The notes under the pieces: generated by a model
Databases searched by the model: none
Told to the model about the DNA's origin: nothing
Seen by the model: only the letters and a program-made list of their open reading frames with translations
Part shown: piece by piece, positions 1 through 9,524 of the stretch
Numbering within the stretch: the stretch's first letter is position 1
How the letters are laid out: every line of letters starts with the position of its first letter
Program-made: the position numbers and the translations under genes
Assembly (NCBI RefSeq): GCF_025971945.1
Contig: NZ_JAPDHW010000006.1
Span: forward strand, 124,001-188,000
From: Chryseobacterium kimseyorum
Lineage (GTDB): Bacteria; Bacteroidota; Bacteroidia; Flavobacteriales; Weeksellaceae
Length of the DNA stretch: 64,000 bases
Reading direction: 5' to 3'

Positions 1-8
1 TAAATTTG
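1..8 (+). promoter_or_regulatory. Probable -7 promoter box for lpdA
   Basis: The first eight bases read TAAATTTG, which matches the Bacteroidetes -7 consensus TAnnTTTG. It lies about 40 bases before the lpdA start codon. The matching -33 element would be outside the window, so this is only half a promoter. Confidence 0.45.
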
Positions 9-49
9 TAAGAATTAATCGTCAGATAATAAATAAATCAAAATATAAA

Positions 50-1453
50 ATGAGTCAATTCGATGTTACCGTAATAGGTTCTGGTCCTGGAGGTTATGTG
101 GCTGCAATCCGCGCTGCGCAATTAGGTTTCAAAACAGCAATTATTGAAAAATATTCAACTTTAGGCGGAACCTGTCTTAACGTTGGATGTATTCCTTCAA
201 AAGCACTCTTGGACAGCTCTGAGCATTTCGAAAACGCAAAACACAATTTCGAAAACCACGGAATTATCATTAATGAGCCACAGGCTGATATTGCAAGAAT
301 GATTGCGAGAAAAAATGAAGTGGTAGAGCAAACTACAAAAGGAATCAATTTCCTGATGAACAAAAACAAAATTACTGTTTTTGAAGGTCTTGGAAGTTTT
401 GAATCTGCAACTCAGATTAAAGTAACGAAAAACGACGGTTCTACAGAAACGATCGATTCTAAATATACCATTATTGCTACAGGTTCTAAACCTTCATCTT
501 TGCCTTTTATCACTTTAGATAAAGAAAGAGTGATCACTTCTACAGAAGCTTTAAATTTAAAAGAAATTCCTAAGCATTTGGTAGTAATCGGTGGTGGAGT
601 AATTGGTCTTGAATTAGGTTCAGTTTACTTGAGACTTGGAGCTCAGGTAACTGTAGTTGAATTCATGGACAAAATCATTCCTACAATGGATGGAGCTTTA
701 AGCAAGGAATTGACTAAAGTTCTGAAGAAGCAGGGAATGAAATTCATGCTTTCTACAGCGGTTTCTGCGGTTGAAAGAAACGGTGATACTGTAAAGATCA
801 CTGCAAAAGATAAAAAAGGAGAGGAAGTTACAGTTGAAGGAGATTACTGTCTGGTTTCTGTAGGAAGAAGACCTTACACAGACGGACTTGGCTTGGAGAA
901 AGCAGGTGTTGAATTAGACGAAAGAGGAAGAGTAAAAACAAACGACCATTTACAGACAAACGTTGCAAATATCTACGCAATCGGTGATGTTATCAAAGGC
1001 GCGATGTTAGCTCATAAAGCTGAAGAAGAAGGTGTTTTTGTTGCTGAAACCTTGGCGGGACAAAAACCTCACATTAATTATAATTTAATTCCAGGAGTGG
1101 TTTACACATGGCCGGAAGTTGCCGGAGTTGGTAAAACTGAAGAGCAACTGAAAGAGGAAGGTGTTGCCTACAAAATCGGAACTTTCCCAATGAGAGCGTT
1201 AGGTAGAAGCCGTGCAAGTGGTGATATCGACGGTTTGGTGAAAATCATTGCTGACGAAAAAACAGATGAAGTTTTAGGTTTCCACATGATCGGGGCCAGA
1301 GCTGCCGACTTGGTTGCTGAAGGTGTTATCGCTATGGAATTCCGTGCAAGTGCTGAAGATATCGCAAGAAGTTCTCACGCGCACCCAACCTATGCTGAAG
1401 CGGTGAAAGAAGCTGCTTTGGATGCGACTGGGAAGAGAGCGTTGCATATGTAG
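50..1453 (+). CDS. lpdA: Dihydrolipoyl dehydrogenase (E3)
   Basis: Flavoprotein disulfide reductase that reoxidises dihydrolipoamide in pyruvate, 2-oxoglutarate or glycine cleavage complexes, passing electrons to NAD+. The 467 residues have the family's full length. Visible features are the N-terminal FAD motif GSGPGGY (residues 10-16), the redox pair in GGTCLNVGC (C42 and C47), the NAD-binding GGGVIGLELGS near residue 182, the second FAD motif YAIGDV, and the C-terminal SSHAHPTYAEAV with the catalytic His. The start is the first ATG after a TAnnTTTG box. It is apparently transcribed alone, since a hairpin with a T run follows. Whether it serves one or several complexes cannot be told from here. 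Confidence 0.95.
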   Translation: MSQFDVTVIGSGPGGYVAAIRAAQLGFKTAIIEKYSTLGGTCLNVGCIPSKALLDSSEHFENAKHNFENHGIIINEPQADIARMIARKNEVVEQTTKGINFLMNKNKITVFEGLGSFESATQIKVTKNDGSTETIDSKYTIIATGSKPSSLPFITLDKERVITSTEALNLKEIPKHLVVIGGGVIGLELGSVYLRLGAQVTVVEFMDKIIPTMDGALSKELTKVLKKQGMKFMLSTAVSAVERNGDTVKITAKDKKGEEVTVEGDYCLVSVGRRPYTDGLGLEKAGVELDERGRVKTNDHLQTNVANIYAIGDVIKGAMLAHKAEEEGVFVAETLAGQKPHINYNLIPGVVYTWPEVAGVGKTEEQLKEEGVAYKIGTFPMRALGRSRASGDIDGLVKIIADEKTDEVLGFHMIGARAADLVAEGVIAMEFRASAEDIARSSHAHPTYAEAVKEAALDATGKRALHM

Positions 1454-1495
1454 AAGTCAAGGAAAAAGTAAAAAAGCCAGGTTTGGCGCAAATAT

Positions 1496-1527
1496 AAAAA
1501 GGGAAGTTTCGGCTTCTCTTTTTTTTG
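1496..1527 (+). terminator. Rho-independent terminator after lpdA
   Basis: AAAAAGGGAAG and CTTCTCTTTTTTTT form a hairpin around a six-base loop (TTTCGG), with one G-T pair, followed by a long T run. It ends the lpdA transcript and lies just before the next start codon. Confidence 0.75.
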
Positions 1528-1547
1528 TATTTTGTTGCAAATATTTG

Positions 1548-2036
1548 ATGATGATGAAGCTAATACTTTATTCGATGGTTATTTTCTCAGGATTGCTTTT
1601 CGGGCAGAATATTGAGCCTGGGAAAAAGATAGTCCAGCAAATTAATCAAATCAAAGATTTTAAAATTAAAATAGTTCCTAATTCTTATTTTACGGATAAA
1701 TCTGAAGTAACAGATAACGGAATTGAACTAAAAGGATTTTACAAAAATAGAAGACTCAGAAAAATAGAACATTTTTTGGGTTTGTCTGCCTGGAAAATCG
1801 TTACAGAATATTTCTTTTCAGATGACGGAAAACTTGTTTTTGTTCATTCACAAAAATATCAAATACTTGATGAAAATGGTTATCTTAAAAAGCCGAAACT
1901 TCTTTCAGAATTGAAAAACTATTACGAAAATAATACCTTAATCAAAACGGTTGGACAAATTATAAATGATGAAAATAAAGATTATTTAAACGAATCAAAA
2001 AATTTAATAAACGATTTGAAAAATTACGATCACTAA
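1548..2036 (+). CDS. Hypothetical secreted protein
   Basis: Predicted 162-residue protein. The first residues MMMKLILYSMVIFSGLLFGQ form a typical signal peptide, so export to the periplasm or surface is likely. The rest is lysine- and asparagine-rich with no motif I recognise. The reading frame is open further upstream from 1422, but that part overlaps lpdA and the terminator, so the ATG triplet at 1548-1556 is the sensible start. The role is unknown. It is not part of an evident operon: the next gene has its own promoter box. Confidence 0.65.
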   Translation: MMMKLILYSMVIFSGLLFGQNIEPGKKIVQQINQIKDFKIKIVPNSYFTDKSEVTDNGIELKGFYKNRRLRKIEHFLGLSAWKIVTEYFFSDDGKLVFVHSQKYQILDENGYLKKPKLLSELKNYYENNTLIKTVGQIINDENKDYLNESKNLINDLKNYDH

Positions 2037-2101
2037 AATCAGAAACCCCAACCCCAAAACCTCTTACTCTAAACTCATAAAACACTCCACTTATTTTCCT
2101 T

Positions 2102-2109
2102 ACCTTTGC
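2102..2109 (+). promoter_or_regulatory. -7 promoter box before the S1-domain gene
   Basis: TACCTTTG matches TAnnTTTG and sits 18 bases before the ATG at 2127. This argues against the alternative TTG start at 2106, which would lie inside the promoter. Confidence 0.5.
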
Positions 2110-2126
2110 CAACTAAATTATCATCA

Positions 2127-2951
2127 ATGCAACTCGGAAAAACCCAGACTTTAAAAATTTCAGAAAAAAATACTTCAGGATGGATGCTTGAATCGGAAAC
2201 CGGCGAAACGGCTTTTATGTCTAAAGTTTTCATTCGTGAAGAAAAAGAAATTGGTGATGAAATAGAAGTTTTCGTGTATCAGGATGATCATAAACTGAAA
2301 GCTACGACAGAAACTCCTTTGGCGGAAGTTGGCGAGTTTGCAGTAATGAGTTGTGTGCAAAGTCTTCCCAGCGGTGCCTTTATGGATTGGGGAATTATCA
2401 AAGATCTTTTCATTCCGTACAAGCAGCAGAAATCTAAAATTCTTGAAGGCAAAAGATACCTTGTAAATCTCTATGTAGATGAAGATCTGGAACTGATTAC
2501 CGGGACAACAAAATTCAAGAGAAACCCACAATACGAAGATGTACCTTTCAGAAAAGGTGATAAAGTGGAACTAATCATGATGAACGAAAGCGAACTGGGA
2601 TGGAATGTGGTGATTAATAAGAAATATATCGGATTGGTTTATGCGTCTGATGTATATAAAAAAGTATATCCACTTTCTGAAGAAGAGGGTTATATCAAAA
2701 CCATTCGTGAAGACGGTAAAATAGATGTTTCACTTCAGCCTGAAGGTTTTGAAAATATCGATGAGTTCAGACAGAAAATTCTGAACAAATTAGAAGAAAA
2801 CTTCGGTTTGCTTCATCTCTCAGATAAATCTTCTCCGGAAGACATTAAAGCAGAGCTGCAGATGAGTAAAAAGAACTTTAAAAAAGCATTGGGCGGTTTG
2901 TATAAAGATAAGATCGTAGATATTATGGATGATAAAATAAGGTTAATTTAA
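2127..2951 (+). CDS. S1-domain RNA-binding protein, CvfB family
   Basis: 274-residue cytoplasmic protein made of consecutive S1-like beta-barrels and a C-terminal winged-helix segment, the layout of the CvfB/YitL family (known from Staphylococcus as a regulator of virulence gene expression; RNA is the presumed ligand). Support: GWMLESETGETAFMSK near the N terminus, YIGLVYASDVYKKVYP and GYIKTIREDGKIDVSLQP in the middle (S1 strands), and a C-terminal helical part ending ALGGLYKDKIVDI. ATG 2127 is chosen because of the promoter box at 2102. A terminator follows the gene, so it is monocistronic. Confidence 0.85.
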   Translation: MQLGKTQTLKISEKNTSGWMLESETGETAFMSKVFIREEKEIGDEIEVFVYQDDHKLKATTETPLAEVGEFAVMSCVQSLPSGAFMDWGIIKDLFIPYKQQKSKILEGKRYLVNLYVDEDLELITGTTKFKRNPQYEDVPFRKGDKVELIMMNESELGWNVVINKKYIGLVYASDVYKKVYPLSEEEGYIKTIREDGKIDVSLQPEGFENIDEFRQKILNKLEENFGLLHLSDKSSPEDIKAELQMSKKNFKKALGGLYKDKIVDIMDDKIRLI

Positions 2952-2973
2952 AAGTACTATCAAAATATAAATT

Positions 2974-3004
2974 GAAGTCTGGACATTTTGTTCAGACTTT
3001 TTTT
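2974..3004 (+). terminator. Rho-independent terminator after the CvfB-like gene
   Basis: GAAGTCTGGACA pairs with TGTTCAGACTT (one G-T pair) around a short T loop, followed by a T7 run. It separates the CvfB-like gene from the efflux operon. Confidence 0.8.
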
Positions 3005-3037
3005 ATGATAATTATCACAGAAAATTCATTAATTATT

Positions 3038-3098
3038 TTGTTTAACAATTTTGTCAAAACAATTGTTTGATATATATTTGCACAAAATTGTTTAACAA
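3038..3098 (+). promoter_or_regulatory. Promoter and probable TetR operator of the efflux operon
   Basis: The 11-mer TTGTTTAACAA occurs twice, at 3038-3048 and 3088-3098. Between them lie the imperfect palindrome CAATTTTGTCAAAACAATTG (3045-3064) and a -7 box TATATTTG (3073-3080). The second 11-mer ends two bases before the regulator's ATG. Repeats flanking a promoter directly before a TetR gene are the usual sign of autoregulation. That the TetR protein binds here is inference. Confidence 0.6.
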
Positions 3099-3100
3099 AA

Positions 3101-3694
3101 ATGTCAAAACAAGAAAAGAAAGACCAAACTCAGGAATTAATCAAGGATACTGCAAAGAATTTATTCTTCGTGCAGGGGAAATTTAACGCAACTACACAGG
3201 AGATTGCGGACGAGGCGGGTGTTAACAGAACATTAATTAACTACTATTTCAGATCAAGAGATAATTTGATTCAGATCATTTTTGATGAGGCGCATCGGGT
3301 AGAAAAGGAAAAATCTGAATTGATTATGAATTCTGATTTACCATTTAAAGAGAAAATTGCCAACTTTATTGACGGCAGTTTACAGACCAGCTTGAAATAT
3401 CCTTATCTCGAAACCTATATTGTTTCCCAAATCAACAAAGGGAGCTGTCATAAGAGAGATGTGGAAGAGAAAGATTTAAAAAAGATGTACAGCGAGATTG
3501 AAGCTGAAATGGAACTGGGAAATATTGAAAAAATGGCACCGGTACAGTTTATACTCAATATGATTTCACTTCTCATATTTCCAAGTGCCGTGCGTCCGTT
3601 GTTTCTGGAAAATATGATGCTGGATGAAAGAGAATTTGATCTTTTGATTGCAGACAGAAAAGACATCATTCTTAACATGCTTTTTAAAAATTAA
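3101..3694 (+). CDS. TetR/AcrR family transcriptional regulator
   Basis: 197-residue repressor of the TetR family, probably controlling the efflux genes behind it. The N-terminal helix-turn-helix is visible as TTQEIADEAGVNRTLINYYF (about residues 30-49), preceded by the usual first helix. The C-terminal ligand-binding half is divergent, as normal for the family. It is the first gene of a rightward operon with tolC, adaptor and RND permease genes. The gap to the next gene is 96 bases. Inverted and direct repeats lie immediately upstream, so it probably represses its own promoter until a ligand binds. The ligand cannot be predicted. Confidence 0.88.
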   Translation: MSKQEKKDQTQELIKDTAKNLFFVQGKFNATTQEIADEAGVNRTLINYYFRSRDNLIQIIFDEAHRVEKEKSELIMNSDLPFKEKIANFIDGSLQTSLKYPYLETYIVSQINKGSCHKRDVEEKDLKKMYSEIEAEMELGNIEKMAPVQFILNMISLLIFPSAVRPLFLENMMLDEREFDLLIADRKDIILNMLFKN

Positions 3695-3790
3695 TTAAAA
3701 ACTGTTAAAGTAATTATAAAACTCGATCGTCCTTTAGGGATAAAGTACATCAGGAAAGCAACTACAAAAAAAATAAACGAAGTATAAATT

Positions 3791-5143
3791 ATGAATAGAA
3801 AACTTGTAACTGCAAAAAAGCTAAAAATTGGGATAGCTGCAGCATTTATGATTTTCGGCTCTACATCTGCCTTTGCCCAGCAACAGGTGTCATTGCAGGA
3901 AGCCATTAAGCAGGCTTTGCAAAATAAAGCAGAAGCCAAAAAAGCAGCTTTGCAGATCAAAAAAGCTGAATACAAGATTGCCGAGGCGAGAGCTGGAGCT
4001 TTACCTCAGATCAACATCACGTCTGGTCTTACTTACAATCCGGTGATTCAGGAATCTTTACTTGAATTTGGTGGAGAAAGAATTATTGCAAAATTGGGAC
4101 AGCCATGGCAAACCACTACAACCGCACAGGTTCAGCAGGCGATTTTTGATCAGAGAGTTTTTACAGGTTTGAAAGCTGCGAAGTCAACAAGAGAATTTTA
4201 TGTTCTTAATGCGCAGTTAACCAATGAGCAGTTGATAGAAAATGTTGCAACAGCGTACTATCAGGTTTTTGTGCAGGAAGAAAATCTTGAAACAGTAAAC
4301 CAAAGCTACGCAAATACTGAAAAGGTAAGAAATGTCATCAAAAGTTTGGTAGACAATGGTCTTGCTAAAAAGATTGATTTAGACAGAACAAACGTTCAGT
4401 TAACAAACATTGGTTCCAACAAACAGACTTTGATCAACAGTGTAGAGCTTTCAAAAAATTCATTGAAATTCTACATGGGAATTCCGATCGAAACAGATAT
4501 CGTTCTTGAGGAAAAATCTATAGAACCAAAACCTGAACTTCTGGCTTCGAATGTTGATTTGAATAACCGTTCTGAAGTGAAAGTTCTTCAGAAAAACAGA
4601 GAACTTCTGGTCTACAACAAGAAGGCAACAGAAGCTTATCTTTATCCTACGGTTAACTTAGTTGCCAACTATGGATGGGGCGCGACCGGAGCGAAGTTTC
4701 CTTTAACCAACGGCTTGCAGAATGGTGTACTTTGGAGTGACTTCTCAGCGATTGGTTTAAATATCAACATTCCGATTTTTACGGGTGGTGCGACCAAGTC
4801 TAAAATTGCTCAGGCACAGATTGATATTGATGATTTAGATTTAGATATTGAAAATACTGAACTTCAGTTAAGTCTTGATCATAAAAATGCAATTACCAAT
4901 ATGGAAAATTCATTGATCAACATAGAAAGTATGAAGAATAACGTTGGTCTTGCCGAGAAAGTTCAGAAAGATACTCAGGCAAATTATCAGTATGGTTTGG
5001 CAACGCTTACAGAAGTATTGGATACTGAAAATGCTTTAACTCAGGCAAAACAGAATTATGCTAATGCATTATTAGACTACAAACAGGCTGAAATCAAATT
5101 AATCAAAGCTAAAGGCGAACTCAATACTTTACAAAACCCATAA
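3791..5143 (+). CDS. TolC-family outer membrane efflux protein
   Basis: 450-residue outer membrane channel of the TolC/OEP family, the exit duct of the tripartite pump encoded here. Residues 1-29 are a signal peptide ending in SAFAQQ. Two similar alpha-hairpin halves follow, each with long Gln/Ala-rich helices (for example VSLQEAIKQALQNKAEAKKA at the start of the first repeat and the LTEVLDTENALTQAKQNYAN segment near the end). Length is normal. It is the second gene of the TetR-TolC-adaptor-RND operon and is followed by the adaptor gene after 69 bases. Confidence 0.9.
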   Translation: MNRKLVTAKKLKIGIAAAFMIFGSTSAFAQQQVSLQEAIKQALQNKAEAKKAALQIKKAEYKIAEARAGALPQINITSGLTYNPVIQESLLEFGGERIIAKLGQPWQTTTTAQVQQAIFDQRVFTGLKAAKSTREFYVLNAQLTNEQLIENVATAYYQVFVQEENLETVNQSYANTEKVRNVIKSLVDNGLAKKIDLDRTNVQLTNIGSNKQTLINSVELSKNSLKFYMGIPIETDIVLEEKSIEPKPELLASNVDLNNRSEVKVLQKNRELLVYNKKATEAYLYPTVNLVANYGWGATGAKFPLTNGLQNGVLWSDFSAIGLNINIPIFTGGATKSKIAQAQIDIDDLDLDIENTELQLSLDHKNAITNMENSLINIESMKNNVGLAEKVQKDTQANYQYGLATLTEVLDTENALTQAKQNYANALLDYKQAEIKLIKAKGELNTLQNP

Positions 5144-5212
5144 TAAACTTAAGTGAAGTCTTTTATTTAAAAAAAGAGATTCCATTTACATTAAAAAATA
5201 ATCATTATTAAA

Positions 5213-6274
5213 ATGAAAAAAACTTTAATATATATCATCGTAGCAGCAGTACTGGTTGGTTTGGCTGCATGGAAAATTGCCGACAACAAAAAGAAGCAGG
5301 AAACTGAAGTGAAAGAGGTGGCAAAGCAGGTTGATAAAATCAACGTAAACGTAATCACTGTGGCACGAGAAAATATCGACACAGATTATTCTGCCAACGG
5401 AACTTTTATTCCAAAACAAGAATCAAATCAGTCTTCAGAAATCGCAGGACGTATCGTCAGCGTTTTCGTGAAAGAAGGTTCAAGAGTAGGAGCAGGTCAG
5501 GTTTTGGCAACTATTAAAAGAGATGCTATTGAGGTAGACGTTACTCAGGCTCAGAATAACTTACAGAATGCTATTGCTGACAATCAGCGTTATGAGAATG
5601 CTTTCAAAACGGGAGGTGTTACAAAACAGCAGCTGGATAACTCAAGATTGCAGTTGAAAAACATGCAGGCTGCAGTTCGTGCTCAGGGAGTTAAAATCAA
5701 CGATACAAGCATCAGAGCAGGAATCAGTGGAACGATCAACAAGAAAATGGTAGAGCCGGGAATGGTGGTTGCACCGGGAACAGCTTTATTTGAAATCGTA
5801 AATATCAATTCATTAAAACTTTCAGTTTTGGTGGATGAAAGCCAGATCGGAAGAATTCAGCTGGGTCAGAATGTTTCTATTAACGTAAACGTGTTACCTG
5901 AAGAATCTTTCAGCGGAAGAATCACATTTATCGCTCCAAAAAGTGATGCTTCTTTAAATTTCCCTGTAGAAATTGAAGTTCAAAACAGAGGAAACCTGAA
6001 AGCGGGTATGTACGCAACTGCATTATTTAAAACAAACAACGGTGCCGAAACTCAGAATATGCTTACGGTTCCTGCAGAAGCTTTTGCAAATGGTGTAAGT
6101 TCAGGACAGATTTTCGTTGTTGAGAATGGAACTGCTAAAATGATCACCGTGAAAACAGGAAAAGTATACGGCGACAAAGTGCAGATCATCAGCGGACTGA
6201 ACGGTGGCGAGCAGGTGATTACCAGCGGACAGATCAACCTTGATAACGGTTCAAAAATCAATATCGTAAAGTAA
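5213..6274 (+). CDS. RND efflux periplasmic adaptor (membrane fusion protein)
   Basis: 353-residue adaptor that links the inner-membrane RND pump to the outer-membrane channel. An N-terminal membrane anchor (residues 4-21, TLIYIIVAAVLVGLAAWKIA) is followed by the lipoyl/barrel-sandwich halves (SSEIAGRIVSVFVKEGSRVG and the later ISGTINKKMVEPGMVV), a hairpin of coiled-coil helices between them, a beta-barrel and a membrane-proximal domain near the C terminus. Only seven bases separate its stop codon from the RND gene, so the two are surely co-transcribed. Confidence 0.92.
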   Translation: MKKTLIYIIVAAVLVGLAAWKIADNKKKQETEVKEVAKQVDKINVNVITVARENIDTDYSANGTFIPKQESNQSSEIAGRIVSVFVKEGSRVGAGQVLATIKRDAIEVDVTQAQNNLQNAIADNQRYENAFKTGGVTKQQLDNSRLQLKNMQAAVRAQGVKINDTSIRAGISGTINKKMVEPGMVVAPGTALFEIVNINSLKLSVLVDESQIGRIQLGQNVSINVNVLPEESFSGRITFIAPKSDASLNFPVEIEVQNRGNLKAGMYATALFKTNNGAETQNMLTVPAEAFANGVSSGQIFVVENGTAKMITVKTGKVYGDKVQIISGLNGGEQVITSGQINLDNGSKINIVK

Positions 6275-6281
6275 CAGAAGA

Positions 6282-9200
6282 ATGAAGTTAGCAGAAATAT
6301 CCATTAAAAGACCGTCCCTCGTTATCGTATTGTTTACGATTCTTACGCTGGGAGGTTTGTTAAGCTACTCCATGATGGGGTACGAATTGATTCCGAAGTT
6401 TGAAACCAACATGGTGACGATTTCTACCGTGTATCCGGGAGCTTCGCCTTCTGAGGTGGAAACTTCAGTGACGCGTAAGATTGAAGATGCCGTAGGTTCT
6501 TTGGAAAATGTAAAAAAGGTAGAATCATCTTCATACGAAAGTTTATCGGTGATTATGGTTCAGCTGAACACTGGTGCCGACGTAAACTATGCTCTGAATG
6601 ATGCACAGAGAAAGGTAAATGCTATTTTGGCAGACCTTCCGGAGGATGCAGATCCGCCGTCATTACAGAAATTTTCACTGGATGATTTACCGATCATGAC
6701 TTTGAGTATTACCAGTAATAAACTGAATAACAAAGAGCTTTACGATCTTTTAGATAAAAAAATTGAGCCTATCTTTTCCCGTGTAAACGGTGTGGCTCAG
6801 GTTGACCTTGTAGGTGGACAGGAAAGAGAAATTCAGGTAAGTTTAGATGAAAAGAAAATGCAGGGTTACGGTCTTTCGATCGCAGATATTCAGCAGGCAA
6901 TTCTTTCTTCAAACTTAGATTTCCCTACGGGAGCTTTGAAGACAAGAACTTCAAGATCTACCATTAGACTTTCAGGGAAATACAGAGATATCGCTGAAAT
7001 GAACAACTTGGTTGTTTCCAATAAAGACGGAGCACAGGTTCGTTTATCTGATATCGCAACCGTATTTGATACTCAGAAAGATATTGAGAAAGTAGCGAGA
7101 TTCAACCAGAATCCTACGATTTTGATGCAGGTGAAGAAACAGTCTGATGCGAATGCAGTGGCGGTTTCAGAATTGGTACAGTCAACTATTGCTCAGGTTC
7201 AGACGAACTATAAAGCTCAGGATGTAAAGGTGAGTATTGTAGATGACTCTACAGACTTTACTTTGGAAGCTGCAGATCACGTAATTTTCGATTTGTTCCT
7301 GGCAATTATCTTGGTGGCAGTGGTAATGTTATTATTCCTTCACAATATCAGAAACGCATTCATTGTGATGGTTTCCATTCCGGTATCATTGATTGCAACG
7401 GTGATTGGAATGTATCTGATGGGATATACCTTAAACTTAATGAGTTTACTTGGACTTTCACTGGTAGTAGGTATTCTTGTGGATGATGCGATTGTAGTAC
7501 TGGAGAACGTTTACCGTCACATGGAGATGGGGAAAAGCAGAATCCGTGCAGCTTACGATGGAGCTTCAGAAATCGGGTTTACAGTAACAGCGATTACGAT
7601 GGTAATTGTGGTGGTATTCTTACCGATTGCGATGAGTTCAGGATTGGTTTCTGATATCCTTGCGCAGTTCTGTGTCACGGTAGTTATTGCGACCATGTTC
7701 TCATTATTGGCTTCATTTACCATTATTCCTTGGTTATCTTCAAGATTCGGGAAACTGGTACATCTTACAGGAAAAAATCCTTTCGAGAAATTTATTCTTT
7801 GGTTTGAAAAGCAACTTGACAAATTTACGCACTGGATTTCAGGAATCCTGGAGTGGGCGCTGAAAACGGGTTTAAGAAGAATAATGGTAGTTGTAGTGAC
7901 CTTTATTATTTTGATTTCATCATTTATGTTGGTGGCATTCGGATTTATCGGAGGTGAATTCTTCCCTAAAATGGACAGAGGTCAGTTCCTTGTTCAGATG
8001 GAATTACCAAAAGATGCTTCTGTAGAAAAAACCAACCAGTTGACTTTAGAGGTTGAAAAATACCTTAGAAATGATAAAGATGTTGTAGACATGATTACGA
8101 CAGTGGGTCAGCAGTCATCAGGTTTCGGTGGTGCACAGGCAACTCTGTATCAGTCTGAAATTCAGGTAATTTTGGTGGATAAAGCGGAACGTGACGAAAG
8201 CACAGATATTAAATCAGCAAAAATCAAAAGAGCTTTAGAAGAAAAATTCACAGGAGTTGAATTTAAAACAGCACCAATCGGATTAATGGGAGCAGACAAT
8301 GCGCCAATCGAAATGGTGGTAACAGCTCAGGATAACGCAACCGCAAATAAGGAAGCGAACAGAATTTTAGCTTTACTTAAAAAAGTTCCGGGATCTGTAG
8401 ATGCTGAATTATCAACCGACTCTGGTAACCCGGAAGTTCAGGTGAATATCGACAGAGATAAAATGGCTTCTTTAGGCTTGAATCTTTCAAGTGTAGGACA
8501 GACGATGCAGACTGCATTCAGTGGAAATACAGACGGAAAATTCAGAGCCGGAGAATATGAATATGACATCAACATCCGTTTTGGTGATGCCAACAGACAG
8601 TCGATTGATGACGTAAGAAACCTAATGTTCACCAATCCTGCGGGAGAGCAGATCAGATTAAGTCAGTTTGCAGATGTGAAAATGGGTTCAGGACCAAGTT
8701 TGCTGGAGCGTAGAGATAAAGCGCCTTCCGTAAAAGTAAAATCTAAAGTTGTAGGTCGTCCTGTAGGGGATGTTGCCAACGAATGGTCTGCTCAGTTTAT
8801 GGATAACGAAAAAACAAAACCAGCCGGTGTAACGTACATCTGGAGTGGTGACATGGAGAACCAGACTGAAGGTTTCGGTACTTTAGGAATTGCTTTACTG
8901 GCGGCTATTGTATTGGTTTATCTGGTAATGGTTTCACTGTATGACTCGTTCGTTTATCCGTTTGTGGTATTGTTCTCAATTCCATTGGCATTGATCGGGG
9001 TTATGGTTATTTTGGCCATCACCGGAAATTCATTAAACATCTTTACAATGTTGGGGATGATCATGCTGATTGGTTTGGTAGCGAAAAACGCAATTATGAT
9101 TGTCGATTTTGCCAATATGAGAAAGGCAGCCGGAGCGAACACGCACGACGCTTTGATTCAGGCTAACCACGCCCGTCTTCGTCCGATCTTAATGACAACG

Positions 9201-9470
9201 ATTGCGATGATCTTCGGTATGATCCCGATTGCGATTGCAAAAGGAGCAGGAGCGGAGATGAACAACGGTTTGGCTTGGGTAATCATCGGTGGTTTGACCT
9301 CATCATTATTCCTTACACTGATTATTGTACCGGTGGTTTATTCACTGTTCGATTCATTATTGAGAAGAATGGGTAAAGGAGAACCGGTAGATTATGACGC
9401 TGAAATGAAAGCCGATTACGAAGAAAAAGAACTGAGTGAAGATGGCTACACGCCAAAACACGTAGATTGA
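6282..9470 (+). CDS. RND-family multidrug efflux permease
   Basis: 1062-residue inner-membrane proton antiporter of the AcrB/HAE1 type, the energised part of the pump. Visible features are the N-terminal helix (IKRPSLVIVLFTILTLGG), two large periplasmic loops, twelve membrane segments in two groups (about residues 335-550 and 870-1040), and the acidic pair in LVVGILVDDAIVVLENVYRH, which forms the proton relay. Substrates could be drugs, detergents or dyes; nothing here narrows this. The length matches the family. A strong terminator follows, closing the operon. Confidence 0.94.
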   Translation: MKLAEISIKRPSLVIVLFTILTLGGLLSYSMMGYELIPKFETNMVTISTVYPGASPSEVETSVTRKIEDAVGSLENVKKVESSSYESLSVIMVQLNTGADVNYALNDAQRKVNAILADLPEDADPPSLQKFSLDDLPIMTLSITSNKLNNKELYDLLDKKIEPIFSRVNGVAQVDLVGGQEREIQVSLDEKKMQGYGLSIADIQQAILSSNLDFPTGALKTRTSRSTIRLSGKYRDIAEMNNLVVSNKDGAQVRLSDIATVFDTQKDIEKVARFNQNPTILMQVKKQSDANAVAVSELVQSTIAQVQTNYKAQDVKVSIVDDSTDFTLEAADHVIFDLFLAIILVAVVMLLFLHNIRNAFIVMVSIPVSLIATVIGMYLMGYTLNLMSLLGLSLVVGILVDDAIVVLENVYRHMEMGKSRIRAAYDGASEIGFTVTAITMVIVVVFLPIAMSSGLVSDILAQFCVTVVIATMFSLLASFTIIPWLSSRFGKLVHLTGKNPFEKFILWFEKQLDKFTHWISGILEWALKTGLRRIMVVVVTFIILISSFMLVAFGFIGGEFFPKMDRGQFLVQMELPKDASVEKTNQLTLEVEKYLRNDKDVVDMITTVGQQSSGFGGAQATLYQSEIQVILVDKAERDESTDIKSAKIKRALEEKFTGVEFKTAPIGLMGADNAPIEMVVTAQDNATANKEANRILALLKKVPGSVDAELSTDSGNPEVQVNIDRDKMASLGLNLSSVGQTMQTAFSGNTDGKFRAGEYEYDINIRFGDANRQSIDDVRNLMFTNPAGEQIRLSQFADVKMGSGPSLLERRDKAPSVKVKSKVVGRPVGDVANEWSAQFMDNEKTKPAGVTYIWSGDMENQTEGFGTLGIALLAAIVLVYLVMVSLYDSFVYPFVVLFSIPLALIGVMVILAITGNSLNIFTMLGMIMLIGLVAKNAIMIVDFANMRKAAGANTHDALIQANHARLRPILMTTIAMIFGMIPIAIAKGAGAEMNNGLAWVIIGGLTSSLFLTLIIVPVVYSLFDSLLRRMGKGEPVDYDAEMKADYEEKELSEDGYTPKHVD

Positions 9471-9492
9471 TAAAACAGCCTTAATTAACCTG

Positions 9493-9524
9493 AAAGCCGC
9501 ATCATTTCTTTGATGCGGCTTTTT
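9493..9524 (+). terminator. Terminator of the efflux operon
   Basis: AAAGCCGCATCA and TGATGCGGCTTTTT form a perfect 12-base-pair stem around a six-base loop with a T run, 22 bases after the RND stop codon. Confidence 0.9.

Noticed and set aside
94..369. Leftward open frame inside lpdA
   Set aside because: It is the reverse shadow of the strongly conserved FAD domain; no start context and no protein-like features.
1422..1547. N-terminal extension of the small secreted protein
   Set aside because: It overlaps the lpdA end and runs through the terminator hairpin; the signal peptide begins at 1548.
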